From contig BDGG01000024.1 in assembly GCA_001949185.1 (NCBI GenBank), positions 6,828 to 70,827 on the forward strand: DNA of 64,000 nucleotides. The letters are read 5' to 3'. Below the pieces are notes generated by a model, which was not told the DNA's origin, did not search any database, and saw only the letters and a program-made list of their open reading frames with translations. The position numbers and the translations under genes were made by a program. This DNA is from Ramazzottius varieornatus. Its lineage: Eukaryota > Tardigrada > Eutardigrada > Parachela > Ramazzottiidae. This document shows positions 9,604-18,012 of the stretch, piece after piece; the first letter of the stretch is position 1, and the number at the start of each line of letters is the position of its first letter.

Positions 9604-9792
9604 GTTGCGAAGGGAAGGCTGATATGGCCCGTGTAGCTTGCTCCGATTCCAGCGTCGACATAAGGAAGCTGTCGGATGAAATCAAGCAGGGCTTGGCGGC
9701 TTTTGTATTACTGGGACGCCCCAACCTCCACCTACCAACCACTACCCATATATGTATTCAACAAGATACAAACTGGTGCTATTCGCTTCTGA
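9604..9792 (+). pseudogene. Duplicated fragment of the FATP gene, two exons fused
   Basis: Matches the FATP gene at 20365-20770 on the opposite strand. Bases 9604-9700 correspond to the exon encoding GCEGKAGMACIAC and KLSDDIKQGLAAF (here with VDIRKLSDEIKQGLAAF), including the upstream TTTTGCAG intron end, so the source was genomic DNA. At about 9700 it jumps to the last exon: TATTACTGGGACGCC equals YYWEA of FATP, and the end reads KIQTGAIRF then TGA at 9790-9792. The end of one exon, an intron and the start of the last exon are missing. The two parts are in different frames. Confidence 0.85.
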
Positions 9793-10150
9793 CTTTACAG
9801 TTTACACTGACCCGGCTTTTGCTGACAAAATTGGGAGGCTGTTTTGTTCGGTTTCCACTTTTGTAGCAGATTACACTTACAGAACTTGAAAAAACTAGAC
9901 GAGGCGTTAACGGAATGATGAACCATGAGGAACCCACACTGTCACCACAGTAGATTAAAATGAGCTTATGCTGTCACTCGGCCGTTAACTTTTGGAAACT
10001 CAGAAAGAACAGTAAGCTCGAGGACCGCAGCTCGTTCCATCGGACTGAACTCAGATCGACTTGCTGGTGGTTATGGTTAGCGTACAATGGCTCGTTTCTG
10101 AAATGAAAGATAATTCTACTAGTGACCTTTATCAATAGTGGTCGCGTTGT

Positions 10151-10472
10151 TTACCGTATCAACTCCATTCTCCATCTCTCTTTTGCTGCTTCCGAGAGCG
10201 CTTCGACTTTAGCAGCCAGCGTCTCCAGAACGGTATCAGGAGGTCTTTCATAGTGCAAATCGACAGCTGACACGAGTGTCCGTTCATTTGTTTCTTCCTC
10301 CGTCGTGGTGAAGTCCAAGATGAGCAAAGGGATACGTACCCAGGAGGAACACTCTGCTGGCACAAGCCGAAACTGACAGTCTTGATACTTACCTGGCTGA
10401 GCAAAAAAGCTTACAAAGCGGCCAGCCACAGCGAAGCGACACTGGCGGAGAACTAAGGTCCGTATAGGTCTT
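10151..10472 (-). CDS. Unrecognised exon or short gene
   Basis: An acceptor (TTTACGTAG) near 10473 opens a frame running to a stop at 10151. The C-terminal half is acidic then helical (TTTEEETNERTLVSAVDLH; LAAKVEALSEAAKERWR) and looks coding. A possible donor GTAAAC overlaps the stop, and a consensus GTAAGTATC lies inside, but the intron it would define is under 45 bp. No family recognised and no start codon identified. Confidence 0.3.
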
Positions 10473-10624
10473 CTACGTAAAACAAAGAAACATTAGCTGC
10501 GGTAGCGGTTCGTAAACTCACAGCCAGGCAGATTGACCGGTCCCAGCTAATAATTTTTGTAAACAGTACGAGTGACACTTGGAAGATTCGACAGGCCGGT
10601 AAACGTAAGGTACAGTATCGTTAC

Positions 10625-10668
10625 TCCAAGTGGAGCACCTCTTCTAAGCTTGCCCCACTTGGAACACC
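10625..10668. repeat. Short palindromic GTGCGCCAC-family hairpin, degenerate
   Basis: CCAAGTGGAGCAC and GCCCCACTTGG with a shortened loop. It lies directly outside the 28-bp inverted repeat that brackets the assembly gap. Confidence 0.5.
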
Positions 10669-10928
10669 ATATGGGTTTTGGCAGCCCAATTTCCGGATCA
10701 TTGACTAATATCGCGATTTTCAGGAATCGGTTTGAAGTTTGNNNNNNNNNNNNNNNNNNNNNNNNNNNNNNNNNNNNNNNNNNNNNNNNNNAGACTTGGA
10801 GCCACGGCGAGGTACGGCAGAGCTACCATCCGACGCCCCTGAATATTCTCTCAGACTTCATGTCAAAAACGAGTCATTTGGCACCAAAAATAATGTTCCG
10901 GAAATTGGGCTGCCAAAACCCGTATGCG
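10668..10928. repeat. Inverted repeat of about 28 bp bracketing the assembly gap
   Basis: ATGGGTTTTGGCAGCCCAAT at 10670 continuing to TTCCGG near 10696 returns in inverse orientation at about 10899-10926. The unsequenced gap lies between the arms, consistent with a palindromic structure that is hard to assemble. Confidence 0.8.
10742..10791. other. Assembly gap, 50 N
   Basis: Fifty consecutive N. The true length is unknown; 50 is probably a placeholder. Confidence 0.99.
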
Positions 10929-10934
10929 TCTGCG

Positions 10935-10995
10935 TTATTTTTGCAAGTGACGCATGTCTTTAGTATTATTTAGAAATGTGCGCCACATGACAGAA
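10935..10995. repeat. Palindromic GTGCGCCAC repeat, degenerate copy
   Basis: Arms AAGTGACGCATG and GTGCGCCACATGA; followed by the AACTTGTCTAG tail of the family. Confidence 0.6.
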
Positions 10996-11064
10996 CGAAC
11001 TTGTCTAGTTTTCCCCGGCCTGACTTTCGTTTGTGGTTATGTCTACGATCATCCAGCACCTAAC

Positions 11065-11792
11065 TTACGTGTAATCTGTCCAAGGCACGTTTGCGCGTTC
11101 GCGAGTTTTCGTAACCGTATGCAGGTTGTGAACCCCATCCAGAGCCCATGCGTTGTGAAGCAGAATGTGTCTAACGTTGACACCTACACCAGCCAGCGGA
11201 GGGAACGTCTTCCTTTTGATTATTCTGGCTAGAGTAGTATGAAACGACCATGCCAGCGCCACATCCAGTATGTTGCAGTCTTTTATATGCGGCCACTCTT
11301 TCCAGTTGAGCTGCAGAACGGTAGTTCGGACGGTCAGCAGTTTGTATAGGCGATTTAGTTCGTATATAGCATGATAATAGAATACTGAAGGCTCGCCGGC
11401 CTCCCTCATTTGCTCCCGAACGTCGGGAAAGGATGTGAACTCGAACTCTGCATGTACACCGGCTGGTGAGGCCAAGATGTCCAGCCGAACAACTTTTTGC
11501 AGTCTGGTACTGGATAACGCCTTCTGCCAGCTTTTCGATACCCTGTGAATTTTTGCATCAATCGGTCAAACCGCAAATATTTTAAGAAGGTAATATGACG
11601 ATTTTACACAGCAAGTGCGTACCGGGACAGTCGACGCTGGTGTGTGGATTCCACTTCAAAAAATATCTCATACATTATTTCCTCCGGTAGGTCCGATAAC
11701 GAGAATAAACGGGCAAGGTGCCTTCCTAGATGGTTGTCAGGTAATGAATTCTGCGCTAATGGCGTTTCCATAATGCAGATAAATGGACTCAA
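11065..11792 (-). CDS. F-box-like protein, two exons
   Basis: Exons complement(11608-11792) and complement(11065-11542) join in phase (220 residues from the ATG at 11792; a second in-frame Met lies 7 residues on). The F-box spans the splice: LPEEIMYEIFFEV at about residues 34-46, then LSRYALAVVSKSWQKAL, the usual Val-x-Lys-x-Trp end of the motif. F-box proteins bind Skp1 and recruit substrates to SCF ubiquitin ligases. The remaining about 150 residues show no recognised repeat (no LRR, WD or kelch pattern). The donor GTAAAA is acceptable and the acceptor ATTCACAG good. The N-terminus may be incomplete. Confidence 0.6.
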
Positions 11793-12083
11793 AAAACGAT
11801 TGAAGCTCTTCTGGTGTCAAAAGACTGTGTAAAATGCATAAGCGAAGAAGGCGCTAGAAATAAGCAATCCCTGCTTAGGCGAGGTATCGTGTATGAATAA
11901 TATTGTTACGCTTCTCGTACTGAACCAGCTCGATGAAGCGAAGTAATGACAAGGGTACTGGCGAAGTTGGCCTCTCTCTGTCTCAGGCAAGTCATGCATA
12001 ATTGCAAATTATCCTTCGAAATGCCTCCTGCAGATAGCAGAAGGAAGCAGCTGTTCCAGGCCTTTGTTTGACTCTTGCCATAG

Positions 12084-12123
12084 TACGACCGAAGCAGCGA
12101 CATGAGGCGCTGCTTCGGTCGTA
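12084..12123. repeat. Perfect 16-bp stem hairpin
   Basis: TACGACCGAAGCAGCG at 12084-12099 and its exact complement at 12108-12123, separated by 8 bases. CTCTTGCCA / CTCTTGCCACAGTATG direct repeats flank it. Confidence 0.85.
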
Positions 12124-12221
12124 TGCTCTTGCCACAGTATGCTCTTGCCAAAGTGGTCCTCCATGAGCGGTAGACTACAGCCAGTCTACAGTATAATATA
12201 GGGGAGATCGCTCTTCTCTCT

Positions 12222-12359
12222 ATGAACCAGGAACCTGACCCAGCTCGACGCTCTCACCGCGATGGAAGGAAACGACGCCAGTTCCACCAGGACATGGATA
12301 AAGTGTATGATACCTCGGAGGGATATGAGAAGACTCTCCCAACTCCCAAGCCTTCTTGA
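12222..12359 (+). CDS. Possible 45-residue basic peptide ORF
   Basis: ATG at 12222 to TGA at 12357-12359. The peptide is rich in Arg, Asp and Lys (SHRDGRKRRQFHQDMDKVYD). A TATAATATA sequence at about 12191-12199 lies some 25-30 bp upstream, where a TATA box would be. No homology recognised; codon use looks unbiased. It could be chance. Confidence 0.25.
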   Translation: MNQEPDPARRSHRDGRKRRQFHQDMDKVYDTSEGYEKTLPTPKPS

Positions 12360-12640
12360 CCAATAATCATTCCTTTTGAATAACGGACGATATTAGTATC
12401 TCGCTGTACTACAAACTCACCGTCCAAATATATAATTAAGCTGCTTTTGTAAGCTGAATATTCTGGTTGGAAATTAAGCTGAACCTTGCACGATCAAAGC
12501 TGGCATGTAAGCAAATCTTATTCTTCCTTTCACCCTCCGAAGATCGAGGAGGCCGTTGACTGGATTGTCGAGGCTGAAAATAAATTTATCTGTCTGACAG
12601 TCTATGCACCATGACTTGCATCTTTACTGCTGTCTCATAG

Positions 12641-12853
12641 TTAGCCTGTCTGCATAGTTAGAGCAAAGCCATTCTTGGTCGGGATCATCATTTCTTGTCC
12701 CCGATCGACAGCAGTCCACAAAATATGCTTCTCATCAGTCACTAACAATTGACGGAGAAGGTTGCGCATTTCCAATCTCACTGGTTTACTTTTTCTCGTG
12801 ATAGACAGACCCCTGACTATGTTTTCATAAGCCGGAAGTCCAGCCACGCTCAT
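12641..12853 (-). pseudogene. Possible mariner transposase relic
   Basis: A 70-residue frame includes LLVTDEKHILWTAV, resembling IVTCDEKWILYNN around the first catalytic Asp of the mariner at 2033-3052, preceded by a similar Arg/Ser-rich helix. Similarity fades on both sides and no terminal repeats were found. Weak call. Confidence 0.35.
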
Positions 12854-12899
12854 CTCTCAGAAATCAGAGAAAATTCGGAAAGCCTGGTACGGTAAGAAG

Positions 12900-13224
12900 C
12901 CAGAGAGATGCGGTCAGGTCCAATTTGTTGAGCTGTCAACTCTGCCTCCAGACCCAACCAACCTAATATTCCAGCACGTTTGTCTTGGTTTTGATGAGCA
13001 AAAATATTTCCAGTTTTCAAAAACAGCGCCTGCTATAATGTCACAGTGTATTCATTAGACGCGCAGTTTCCGGTCCTACTCTGTGTGACCGAAGAGTTGG
13101 CAGACCATTTTATCACCTCCGAACACCAGAAGCACATCAGTTATCAACATTTTGCGATTAGCTGGCTTGGGTTTCGAGTTAAAGTTGACAGCTCAACAAA
13201 TTGGACGTGACCCGATCTCTCTGG
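12900..13224. repeat. Inverted-repeat element with about 42-bp arms (MITE-like)
   Basis: Left arm 12900-12941 and right arm 13182-13224 are complementary, with a perfect core TCCAATTTGTTGAGCTGTCA (and 3 more bases). The outer part (CCAGAGAGAT) also pairs with two small differences. The 240-bp interior has no coding sign. Size and structure fit a non-autonomous DNA transposon; no target duplication was confirmed. Confidence 0.75.
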
Positions 13225-13310
13225 ATTCTGACCATTGCAGCAGACTGTACCATGCTTTCGATGGATTTCATTTCTTCTGAAAGGATGTTCAAGATACTAT
13301 TTTAGAGACT

Positions 13311-13925
13311 ACAGTTTTGGGGAAGGCTCCGCACACCACCTTTCACCACCGTAGTCTCCTAATACCACCTGCCAATTCCAGATCATCACCACCGTTTACT
13401 TCGTACACCACTTTCTAATTAAGGCCACCACCAAGGACTTCGAGCACCACTTTTTGCCAGATTGGTTTTCATTACTTAGTCTTAGAGAAGAAAGTTAGAC
13501 CACGCTCCCATTGTAATCACAGGTGGCAAGAAGTCTTTATCAACAGCAGGATCTTCAGGATCGTGAGTCCTTCCTGTTCTTTGACCTTGCCAGAACACGG
13601 CTAACTCATTGGTTATAGTGACCGGGCTTCGATATCCCACTCTGGTGCCGGGTCTCACCCGACGGCGTGACAGTTTCTCGATCATTTTACTATTGAAACA
13701 GTCTAAGAACCAGTTCCGCAGTTCTTTGCTTGCGAAACAAGCTGTCTCCGGACAAGATTGGTGCGCAGAGATTCTAAATTCTAATTAATTAGAATTCTAA
13801 TTAGATTCTAATTAATTAACGGTGGTGAACGAAAGGTCGTACGTCCAGACAAACGGTGGTGAAAAGGTGGTATTAGAAGACTACGGTGGTGAGAGGTGGT
13901 GTGCGGAGCACTTTCCTACAGTTTC
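13311..13925. repeat. Inverted-repeat element with GGTGGT-rich arms (MITE-like)
   Basis: Left arm about 13311-13370 and right arm about 13861-13925 pair over some 60 bp (CTCCGCACACCACC, CACCACCGTAGTCT, CTAATACCACCT). Further CCACC/GGTGG blocks continue inward on each side (13395-13460; 13805-13870). The interior has an unexplained 67-residue frame on the minus strand. AT-rich ATTAATTAGAATTC tandem motifs occur at 13780-13818. Confidence 0.75.
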
Positions 13926-14056
13926 ATACGACCACCTAATCATATAAATATTTAGTGCCTGTAGTTTGCGAAGTATGCGTATCATAGAGTTTTCTGCAAG
14001 CTGGTCTGACAAAGTTGACGCGGTTAGCAATCAAAAATGCACTATGTGGGAAATAG

Positions 14057-14931
14057 TCAAGCAATGGTGCACTGGCTCTTTATATTCTTGTACACTTCCG
14101 GCACATAGTCATCCCATTCTGCCACGAAGAAATTGCCGGCGACAGGTGGTCCCAACTGGTAATCATCGGCAAACTTCTGCACATTCCACTTCGGACGCCC
14201 TTGCAACGTCTTGCTGTCAATGTGCTCTTCGCAAATTGCCAGCGTGCCGCCTTGCCGATAAACCAGGAAAACATATCTATGCAGTCCTGCAATATCAAAT
14301 CAACAACCTTTTTGGCCAAGCTCATAGCCGCTTCTCAAGTGGGAAAAAGGCCTCTCAAGCACTGTATTCTGACCGGTCTTCTCTGGAGGAGCACTGCCGA
14401 CATACTCGGTCATGGCTTGTCCCTGCTTGACGTCATGGCCGGGAATATTGATAACCAGCCAGTGCTTGAAGTCTTTTTCTTTAGGATCCTCTCGGCTTGG
14501 TATATCGGGATCTGCAGTCAAAAATATAGCCTAGATTTTACAGCGGGAATAAATTTCAAATGGGTCACCTGCCAGGATGACGGTGTAGAATTCTTGAGGG
14601 TCGGCGTTCCAGTTGAGTTGCGGTTCCAACTGAACCTGGCGAGGTTTTAGCTCGTTGCCTAAACGGGCTTCCACATTGCTGAGATATTTGACCTGCGAAC
14701 GGACAGATACAATGGAACGCTAAATGTTTTCTCCACTTCGACCGTGGGTCGCTTGCTCATCCATACCTCCAAAAGATCCAGATACAGAGGAAGATCACGG
14801 ATCAAATCGGGGATGATTCCGTTCTGGTGAAAGCTTTGCTCTGCCATCGTCTCCCCGATACAAGTAGGAAGTAAGAAAAAAGAGCAAAGTAACACTTTGG
14901 TCGTTTGGAAAAAGACAATTAATATCGCCAT
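14057..14931 (-). CDS. Phosphatidylethanolamine-binding protein family, probably secreted
   Basis: Four exons: complement(14767-14931), (14569-14692), (14374-14511), (14057-14286); phases 0, 1, 1 all fit, giving 218 residues. The ligand-binding signature is complete: ADPDIPSREDPK (the DPDxP motif) at about residues 97-108, HWLVINIPGHDV, YVGSAPPEKTG, then LHRYVFLVYRQ and C-terminal AEWDDYVPEVYKN. PEBPs bind anionic ligands and phospholipid head groups and modulate kinases and proteases. From the ATG at 14931 the N-terminus is hydrophobic (IVFF...VLLCSFFLLPTCIG), a likely signal peptide; a start at 14847 would give a cytosolic form. The donor of exon 3 (GTCAGA) is weak. Confidence 0.9.
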
Positions 14932-15043
14932 GAAGTGAAGCCAGAGCCGGGAATTTCCACGTTCACAGGTAGACAACAGTCATCCAAGTATCTACAGCCT
15001 GAGGGTCCCCAACCGGTGTACAAAAAAAAGCCGCGAGGGCCGC

Positions 15044-15682
15044 ATGGTGTGGAGTTACTGCGGTAAATTTCACGCTGAATATATTGTTTCTTCGTGGACC
15101 AGATTGACGGAAATCAGCAGCCCTGTATATCACAGATGCCCGCGCAAGTTGTCGATGACGGCAGCGCGCTGCAAATACGTCACCAGCCCTGATGCACCAA
15201 CTGCTGTTGTGGCTTGTGAAGGGAAAATGTTCCTCAAGCTAAACACCGACCCTCGACTTACGCCGGTTGACGAAATTCATTTGATACTCCCTTCTTGGAT
15301 TATGCACGTAAGATCATGCATGATCTGTAATGACAACCGCCAGATCTCCTGGTATGAGAACGGCAGCCGTTGCACGTTGGCGGCCATCAAGGACCCACCC
15401 CAAGCGTCGGCTACCGGCAACGTCAGGGATCTTTCTGCTGGTCAGCGTCGGTGCGGGCTTTCGAGGAACGCACGGTGGGTCTTCTTTTTGACGCTACTGC
15501 AAAGTATCTCCGCATTAGCGGGCACAGCCTTTAGCCTGCTCTTTACCCTAGCCGGCAAGCACACCCTCTCCGCTGTATGCGGAAAGCGAGTTTCTGTTGT
15601 CGTGCGCACTGGGCACTTTTTATTCGTCATTGACCCCATCATTTACATGATGTTCCTACCGAATCTTCGACAACAATATTAA
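15044..15682 (+). pseudogene. Rhodopsin-type GPCR fragment (TM6-TM7 part)
   Basis: A 212-codon frame. Only its last about 75 residues look like a receptor: a hydrophobic helix (VFFLTLLQSISALAGTAF) resembling TM6, then HFLFVIDPIIYMMFLPNL, a TM7 with D-P-x-x-Y in place of N-P-x-x-Y, followed by LRQQY as in helix 8. The first about 135 residues do not show TM1-TM5 and contain several Cys. Either only the last exon of a receptor whose other exons are lost, or a frame read across introns. No expression signal can be judged. Confidence 0.45.
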
Positions 15683-15897
15683 GTTTATTCCTCAAAGAAC
15701 ACGGCCAAGCTGATTGTTTCCGGAGACTACTTTACTCATTCACGCCCAACATTCCACTTTTATTACACATGAGCAACCGCTTCGATCCAAACCGTTCAGC
15801 GCAAATAAAAATTCATCTTGATGACAGTGTCAGTCAATCTGCATCTAACTCGCAAGGCAGGTCATTTCTTGGACTTTCCGTGATTTCGGATGGCTTT

Positions 15898-16571
15898 TCA
15901 CTTGAGGCTGCCGCCAGCCTTGCGACCTTTGACGGGGCGACCACGTCCTTGACCCTTGGCAGCGCGACGCTGCAACAGAGGACAAGCCACATTCAAGATA
16001 TTGCTGCATGGTGTCACACTGCGGATTGAATATAGACCAACACAGGAAGCTGAGAGAAAAAGAAAGCTTACGGGAGACTTCCTGGATTTCTTGATGTCTT
16101 TGCGTCCAGCTCGGGATTTGGTGTGGCGGCTACGGCGTGAGCGGCTTCGTCGAGACTTGCTTCGCTTCACCAGATGGCGTCCTCGGTTGGACTGTAGAAT
16201 TCACAGGCATATTTTGGAAGAATAACCAATGTCCAAAGTATCGTCAAGGTCGATCATTAATTATTGTTTTTAGTCGGCAAGAACTTACGCGACGGTGGGA
16301 AGAGCCCAGGTCCACCCTGGGTCTGCGGTGGCTTCGCTGCAAAAGGAACACATCGAGACGGATTACTCGTACAGTAGAGCGCCGCAAGTATGTGTCGGCT
16401 CCACAGATGTACCTCGAGCGATCGGTGGAAACTTTCCCGCGAATGATGGCGCGATCCACTGACTTCGCCCCCGATGTGGGCAGGTTGAACCGAGTAGGGT
16501 TTGGGGGATACTCCGCGGTTGAAGGCGGTGTTGTTGTGGAGGTTGAGACCGGCGTACGGGTAAGACGACAT
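15898..16571 (-). CDS. Short Arg/Ser/Lys-rich basic protein (nuclear basic or RS-type)
   Basis: Four phase-0 exons with good splice sites: complement(16413-16571), (16289-16336), (16072-16191), (15898-15969); 132 residues. The first about 50 residues are Tyr/Asn/Ser/His-rich, the rest is extremely basic: SRRSRSRRSRHTKSRAGRK in exon 3 and KGQGRGRPVKGRKAGG in exon 4. Composition suggests a DNA- or RNA-binding nuclear protein, for example a sperm nuclear basic protein or a small splicing-related RS protein. No folded domain is recognised, so the function is open. All introns are 70-110 bp. Confidence 0.6.
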
Positions 16572-16849
16572 CTTGCCTTGGGTAGTTTGGAGTATCACCA
16601 CAAAGAAATTTATACGAACAATTTATACTTCGGAAGCAGAAAATGTCCTTGTCAATAAACATCAGGTGAACGTGTCTTGCTTAGTTACTTGTAAGGATCC
16701 TAACAACCATGTGGCACCCATGTATCGTTTTTTGAGGTCACCTTAAAATCTGAACGCTATACTCGGATTAGTTAATACTATTAGCCGAAGAAAGGAAGGA
16801 TGAAGCCTAACGGACTTCAAAAAGAATAAACGGAAAGCCGGCAAACGAA

Positions 16850-16930
16850 TGTTTTCTCTTAGTGGCGCACGCTTTCATTCACTAACAATAAAAACGTGCG
16901 CCACTTGGGACAGTTTTATGCGTTTCGTTT
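16850..16930. repeat. Palindromic GTGCGCCAC repeat with clear outer arms
   Basis: Inner arms TTAGTGGCGCACG / CGTGCGCCACTTG; outer arms GGCAAACGAATG and ATGCGTTTCGTTTGC. The outer arms are unusually easy to see here. Lies in the gap between the basic-protein gene and the next coding region. Confidence 0.75.
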
Positions 16931-17057
16931 GCTAATTGCCCAAATGAAGAACTCAGAATAAAATCAAACAAGACTTCAGCCTAGAGTTGAAAGTGGGGCT
17001 GCTGGGTTGGATTTCCACCACTTAGCCAGTCTATCAAGGTCAAAAATTTATGAAGGA

Positions 17058-17730
17058 AAATTAATACTGGCACTTCCGGTCGACTATCAGAAAATCAAGA
17101 CCCTCAGCCCAATCAAGCGAGAGCCACCGGTCTACACTGGAAAGAGCGCCGTTGTTCCGGCTGGCCAGCACGGCCTTGACAAGGCAGAACAACCAAGATA
17201 GCTGATCCATGACTCCATGTGCGATTAAGATCTCACTGCTGCATTCCTTCCATCGCTTACTTTCCTTCAGTTCTTCCGTCTGTCTCTTGAAAGTGCTGTT
17301 GTACACAGAAACTAGTCCTGTTTTGACCATGGAGGAGTTGGATGCTGAAGGATCGACGGAAGGAGGGACGACTTCGAAGCTGCAGGAGCGTCTGCATCTG
17401 CTTGCAAGAATTGCTGGACGGCGCGCTGACGATCGACGAGTAACTTACCTGGACCGTCATCCCGAAGTGGAAAATTTCCATCACGATCGGGATTTCGCGC
17501 AATGTCTGGACAGGATCAGAACGGTAGAATGCGTGGATGAAGAGCTGTCTTTGACCGCTGTCCAGAAGCTGATCTATATATTCATTTCTTTCTTCCAGGA
17601 TGATATTCGATGCTCTGCTCCTTCCTGTCGTTGCAAAATACCCTCCAGGCATGCTGAGGGATGGCGTGTCCGTCCATCAAAGCCTGTCAGAGAAATTCTG
17701 AGCCATCAAAGACACAAAGTAAGAAGCTGA
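17058..17730. other. Coding-looking region, strand unresolved
   Basis: Both strands have long open frames and splice-like sites. Plus: ATG at 17328 (MEELDAEGSTEGGTTSKLQE...), an acceptor TTTCTTTCTTCCAG near 17598 and a donor ACAAA/GTAAGAAG near 17720; this could be the 5' part of the chromodomain gene at 18013. Minus: an exon with SDPVQTLREIPIVMEIFHF and TEELKESKRWKECSSEIL with a GTAAGT donor. I could not join either set cleanly, and one candidate intron would be only 23 bp. No family recognised. Confidence 0.4.
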
Positions 17731-17869
17731 AAGATGGAAGAATCCATCATAAATTTCGTGTTGTATTGATACAATGACAGAAAAAATACTGATAACGTCA
17801 TGATTTGGTGCTGTTTCACCTACGTCACGGAGATGGTTTCAGCTGGCAGTTCGGCAAGAAACCTAGACA

Positions 17870-17937
17870 AGTTCGATCCTCCAAGTGCCGCACATTCTCG
17901 GTCTTATTGGCCAAGAATGTGCGCCACTGGGGGAAAC
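17870..17937. repeat. Palindromic GTGCGCCAC repeat, one copy
   Basis: Arms CAAGTGCCGCACATTCT and AGAATGTGCGCCACTGG around CGGTCTTATTGGCCA; preceded by TTCGGCAAGAAAC. Confidence 0.75.
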
Positions 17938-18012
17938 GATCCTATATATGAGTTTGTCCACCCCAACCCCAATTGGAACCTGAAGTGGATTTTCACCTCC
18001 GCTTGCTTTCAG

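Noticed and set aside
17424-17446. A 23-bp minus-strand intron from GTAAGT to GTCAG
   Set aside because: Too short for a spliceosomal intron; all supported introns here are about 40 bp or longer.
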